Shown here one piece after another: positions 53,896 to 55,907 of a stretch of 55,907 nt of DNA; position 1 is the first letter of the stretch; the number at the start of each line of letters is the position of its first letter. The position numbers and the translations under genes are program-made. The notes under the pieces were generated by a model. The model worked only from the letters and a program-made list of their open reading frames with translations. It had not been told where the DNA came from and did no database searches. The DNA lies in contig JAILBC010000033.1 of NCBI GenBank assembly GCA_024681295.1, positions 1 through 55,907 of the forward strand, read 5' to 3'. This stretch comes from Bacteroidales bacterium. GTDB lineage: Bacteria > Bacteroidota > Bacteroidia > Bacteroidales > F082.

Positions 53896-54471
53896 TTGAT
53901 ATCCATTACCGACATAGAACTCTCACGTAAGGAATACCTCGCTTTACCTGAAACTGAGTGGAGGAAGGATTATTTCGATGAAGCCACTGGAGGGTATGTG
54001 GTTACACATCACCTAAAGGATAAAGATGACCTCCGGCGTCCAGGTATCGCGGCGGAGGTAATGGCCTGTCAAAAACTCGCGGAAATTGGCAAACACGTCC
54101 TCAGACTTCCAGAAAACGTCCCGGAACTAATCGATGATATCAGCATCGTTGGAACACCATACCGAGAGTTACTCAAGTTCAAATCAGGTGAAAAAGACCC
54201 CAGAGGTTATCCTGATGCGTTTTTTGATGGTCAGACTTGGGACTTTAAAACTTCTACTTTTCGGAACGATGACACTTTAAGACATCGTATTAAAGACGGA
54301 AGAAAAGCAGATAACACCATTTTCATTGTATCGTGTTATGATGATATCGCTCGGATTCGTTCTGCCATTGGTAGAGAATACGGCAGCCGGAAAAAAGAGG
54401 CATCATGGAATGAGTTACCTAATGTTTACTATTTACTTGACAAACGGTTATCACCGGTATGGGAAAAATAA
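53896..54471 (+). CDS. CdiA-CT-like nuclease-domain protein (toxin-like), start uncertain
   Basis: 191 residues from a TTG; no ATG or GTG lies between the upstream in-frame TAG (53854) and this codon. A helix with 'GIAAEVMACQKLAE' precedes 'DPRGYPDAFFDGQTWDFKTS', which reads as the E…PD…DxK active site of restriction-endonuclease-fold nucleases such as CdiA C-terminal tRNases. No signal peptide, membrane helix or secretion domain. Aligned with cassette B, the position of B's ATG is TTT here and the frame differs by one, so the original start may be lost. No immunity gene adjoins. The family call is by motif only. Confidence 0.55.
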   Translation: MISITDIELSRKEYLALPETEWRKDYFDEATGGYVVTHHLKDKDDLRRPGIAAEVMACQKLAEIGKHVLRLPENVPELIDDISIVGTPYRELLKFKSGEKDPRGYPDAFFDGQTWDFKTSTFRNDDTLRHRIKDGRKADNTIFIVSCYDDIARIRSAIGREYGSRKKEASWNELPNVYYLLDKRLSPVWEK

Positions 54472-54495
54472 AAAAGACAGAGTGCTCTGTCTTTT
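54472..54495. terminator. Terminator after cassette A gene, usable on both strands
   Basis: AAAAGACAGA / TCTGTCTTTT, 10-bp stem with a GTGC loop, A-run and T-run on either side; it starts right after the stop codon. Confidence 0.85.
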
Positions 54496-54535
54496 CGTGG
54501 CGCAATAAAAACCCTTTCGGGCTCGAATTACGCTG

Positions 54536-54543
54536 CAAATATA
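54536..54543 (-). promoter_or_regulatory. Possible minus-strand -7 box between the cassettes (TATATTTG)
   Basis: TATATTTGC on the minus strand, pointing back towards the terminator of cassette A with no ORF in between. A similar TATTTTTG lies at the equivalent place left of copy C (55350-55357). Confidence 0.4.
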
Positions 54544-54576
54544 CAACATCTTTCCCATTCCGCAAGAGGTTTTTGT

Positions 54577-54680
54577 GAAAAATTCCAAAATTTCCACAAA
54601 ATTGTAGTGAATCTGTCATGTGATTCGTGCTATCCTATATTGCATGGTACAAAAATCGTCGTATCTTTGCGGCGAGATAC
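54577..54680 (+). repeat. 104-bp promoter module, copy B
   Basis: Same length as copy A with 93 of 104 identical bases; the last 30 bases, including TATCTTTGCGGCGAGATAC, are identical apart from none. Similarity continues more weakly to the start codon (CCATGT, TTATCA, AACTCTA, ACGATA). Confidence 0.9.
54662..54669 (+). promoter_or_regulatory. -7 promoter box of nuclease cassette B (TATCTTTG)
   Basis: TATCTTTGC inside module B, 70 bp ahead of the ATG at 54740. Confidence 0.75.
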
Positions 54681-54739
54681 GATTGAGCCATGTTTTATCA
54701 TTGCAGCTAATGCCATGGTAACTCTAAAAACGATAAAAC

Positions 54740-55255
54740 ATGGATATTCAGCCAATAGGTGTTGGTTACTTCGGGAACATCTACGACCAGTTCAGGGGGA
54801 AGGTAAAGGAAGCCTTCGAATTCCTAATTACTCAAAAAAGCGGTGATCTCTTAGGCGTCTTTCATGATGACGAGATTGGAGATATCGATTTGGTCTGGGG
54901 AAGTTGTGATGAAAACGCAGGTCTGGCCCATATAATTTTTAAGCATGTAGGCAAAGGAAAAGATTTTTCCACCATTGAGGATGCTCGTTTAGCTATTGAA
55001 GTAATTATCAATAAAGGCACAAAGATTAAAGACAACCGAGACAAGGTTATATATGAGTTAGACGGAAAACGCGTGGTCGTCAGAAAGAACCTCCGCAACA
55101 AAGCCACGGGCAACCTGATCGAAGACAAAAAGAAATGGGTAGTTACATCTTACGATAATAACGTACCCAAATCTGGCAAGCTATCCGCTTCCACCCTAAC
55201 TACCCCTGAAAGCGATAAAGGAGGCAGGGCTGTCGCCTCCGATGCTGTTTCTTGA
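54740..55255 (+). CDS. PBECR-type (barnase/EndoU/colicin E5/RelE-like) nuclease, toxin-like
   Basis: 171 residues. 'YFGNIYDQFRGKVKEAFEFL' and 'HDDEIGDIDLVWGS' followed by 'GLAHIIFKH' match the opening of phage-associated barnase-EndoU-colicin E5/D-RelE-like nucleases; 'RDKVIYELDGKRVVVRKN' and 'KKKWVVTSYDN' supply the strands that follow, with His in 'AHIIFKH' a likely catalytic residue. The last 25 residues are Ser/Thr-rich and disordered, like the tails of such domains in large phage or ICE polyproteins. In those proteins it is usually a C-terminal domain; here it stands alone with its own promoter. RNase activity is inferred. Confidence 0.72.
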   Translation: MDIQPIGVGYFGNIYDQFRGKVKEAFEFLITQKSGDLLGVFHDDEIGDIDLVWGSCDENAGLAHIIFKHVGKGKDFSTIEDARLAIEVIINKGTKIKDNRDKVIYELDGKRVVVRKNLRNKATGNLIEDKKKWVVTSYDNNVPKSGKLSASTLTTPESDKGGRAVASDAVS

Positions 55256-55390
55256 TTGTTATCGCGGGGGGTGTCGTACCAGATGGCCCGTCCCTCACGT
55301 CTTGATACTCCATTTGTTTTTCGTTCCGTTGTCCGCGACCAACTGTTTGCAAAAATAAAACAATTCACTCTACTCCGCAAGACTTTTTTT
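55256..55390. other. Gap after cassette B, no supported gene
   Basis: Two overlapping ORFs of 91 and 94 codons exist on opposite strands but show no recognisable domain, and the minus-strand one is partly antisense to the nuclease tail. Part of 55348-55390 resembles the left flank of copy B (shared CCGCAAGA and T-run). Confidence 0.4.
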
Positions 55391-55423
55391 GAAAAATTCC
55401 ATAATTTCCACAAAATTGTAGTG
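55391..55423 (+). repeat. Promoter module, truncated copy C
   Basis: 33 bp matching the first part of copy B with one mismatch, then sequence diverges before the promoter box. It closes the two-cassette array. Confidence 0.85.
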
Positions 55424-55528
55424 TTCCAGTCCAATCAAAGCCCTTCCGTTAAGCAGGCCATCACTGCCATGGGCAAGGTGCGTGGGCCACGGCCGACATG
55501 CGGGGCAGCGCTTGCCCAAGGGGCGGAC

Positions 55529-55618
55529 TAAAGGCTTGAGCGTCAGGGAGCGGCGCGACGCGCAGCGGAGCGTTTGCCTTCGCAGAAGGCACCCCGCGAC
55601 TTGACGCTCAGGCCTTTA
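55529..55618. repeat. GC-rich inverted repeat with 17-bp arms
   Basis: Left arm 55529-55545 (TAAAGGCTTGAGCGTCA) pairs with 55602-55618, one G-T mismatch. Inside are GCCTTC-GCA-GAAGGC (55576-55590) and several GCG-rich short palindromes. No ORF is supported. Confidence 0.85.
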
Positions 55619-55634
55619 GAACGACCGTGCGGTG

Positions 55635-55692
55635 GGCCGATCATGTCGGCCTAGATCTTTTCGGTTCCTTTTCCATCGATGGGAAAAGGAAC
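55635..55692. repeat. Two further palindromes: GGCCGA and GTTCCTTTTCC hairpins
   Basis: GGCCGA-TCATG-TCGGCC (55635-55651) and GTTCCTTTTCC-ATCGATG-GGAAAAGGAAC (55664-55692). The second is followed by an A-run, so it could end minus-strand transcription. Confidence 0.8.
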
Positions 55693-55897
55693 AAAAAAAG
55701 AAGAAGTTTTCAACACCCCAACCCGACCTTGTTAATAAATTATTAATAAAACCCACCGCCCTATCAAAACTTTTTGTAATTTCGCACCCGAAAAAATAGA
55801 CACCCACCACAAGCCTAAAACAAAACCCAACAAATCACCAACGAAATCAATATCAAAACAAAATAAGTAACAAACAATTAAAAACTCTAAAAACAAA
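55693..55897. other. AT-rich upstream region of the last gene
   Basis: Contains TTAATAAATTATTAA, a near-palindrome at about 55731-55745, and TAATTTCGC near 55779, one base off the -7 consensus. No ORF. Probably the promoter and a leader of about 110 nt for the gene beginning at 55898. Confidence 0.45.
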
Positions 55898-55907
55898 ATG
55901 AAAAAGA
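55898..55907 (+). CDS. Start of an unidentified gene cut by the window edge
   Basis: ATG AAA AAG A follows an A-rich stretch typical of Bacteroidales translation starts. M-K-K fits a signal peptide, but only three codons are visible. Confidence 0.4.

Noticed and set aside
55256-55531. 91-codon plus-strand ORF after the PBECR gene, and the 94-codon minus-strand ORF opposite it
   Set aside because: They overlap each other, have no domain, and run through repeat copy C.

Overview
The window is chromosomal DNA of a Bacteroidota bacterium, most likely an uncultured Bacteroidales. Four signs point there: TAnnTTTG -7 promoter boxes ahead of many genes, type IX secretion (T9SS) C-terminal sorting domains, a GldA-type ABC ATPase, and an E-DUF2764-A-B-D-I-K V-type ATPase operon. 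Genus cannot be read from the sequence.

Layout. 1-1831: 3' end of cysS and a PagL-like outer-membrane lipid A deacylase candidate. 1832-8936 (minus): complete V-type ATPase operon. 9023-10624: a T9SS-secreted protein. 10720-17832 (plus): complete F-type ATP synthase operon (D-C-I-like-B-E-F-H-A-G), followed by a phosphopantetheinyl transferase. 18492-21288 (minus): rplM-rpsI-rpsB-tsf. 21444-23246: gldA-like gene and a convergent two-gene unit that looks like a Panacea-domain toxin-antitoxin pair. 23462-32341: a 2959-residue fibronectin-III/adhesin-repeat T9SS protein. 32482-33935: metK behind a SAM-II-like riboswitch candidate. 34177-36752 (minus): TPR lipoprotein, def, ruvX and a lone OppC-type permease. 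36829-41118 (plus): tRNA-His, tRNA-Leu, tig-clpP-clpX and a DUF4294 gene. 41154-44558 (minus): sugar-phosphate transferase, lipoprotein, Gfo/Idh/MocA oxidoreductase. 44612-45271: pcm. 45409-52485 (minus): HerA-like ATPase, trmB, HU/SPOR protein, kdsB, deoxynucleoside kinase, LptF/G permease, tgt. 52552-53715: membrane glycosyltransferase.

The last 2.2 kb (53716-55907) is accessory. Two small nuclease-like toxin genes, one CdiA-CT-like and one of the barnase/EndoU/colicin E5 (PBECR) type, each follow a near-identical 104-bp promoter module (about 89 % identity, no gaps), and a third truncated copy follows the second gene. No immunity gene is visible. A GC-rich block of nested inverted repeats separates these from the start of another gene at the window edge.

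The second theme is repetitive DNA. Tandem 7-bp repeats (AGTTAAA/AGTGAGG type) sit on gene 3' ends, supply stop codons and even start codons, and occur inside two coding sequences. Palindromic elements (GCATCC...GGATGC, GTAGAGACG...CGTCTCTAC and others) lie directly at stop codons or within coding sequence.

Functionally the window combines energy conservation (two different rotary ATPases, possibly with different coupling ions), protein synthesis and quality control, envelope/LPS biosynthesis (kdsB, LptG, WcaJ-like, GT2, PagL-like) and secreted T9SS cargo.
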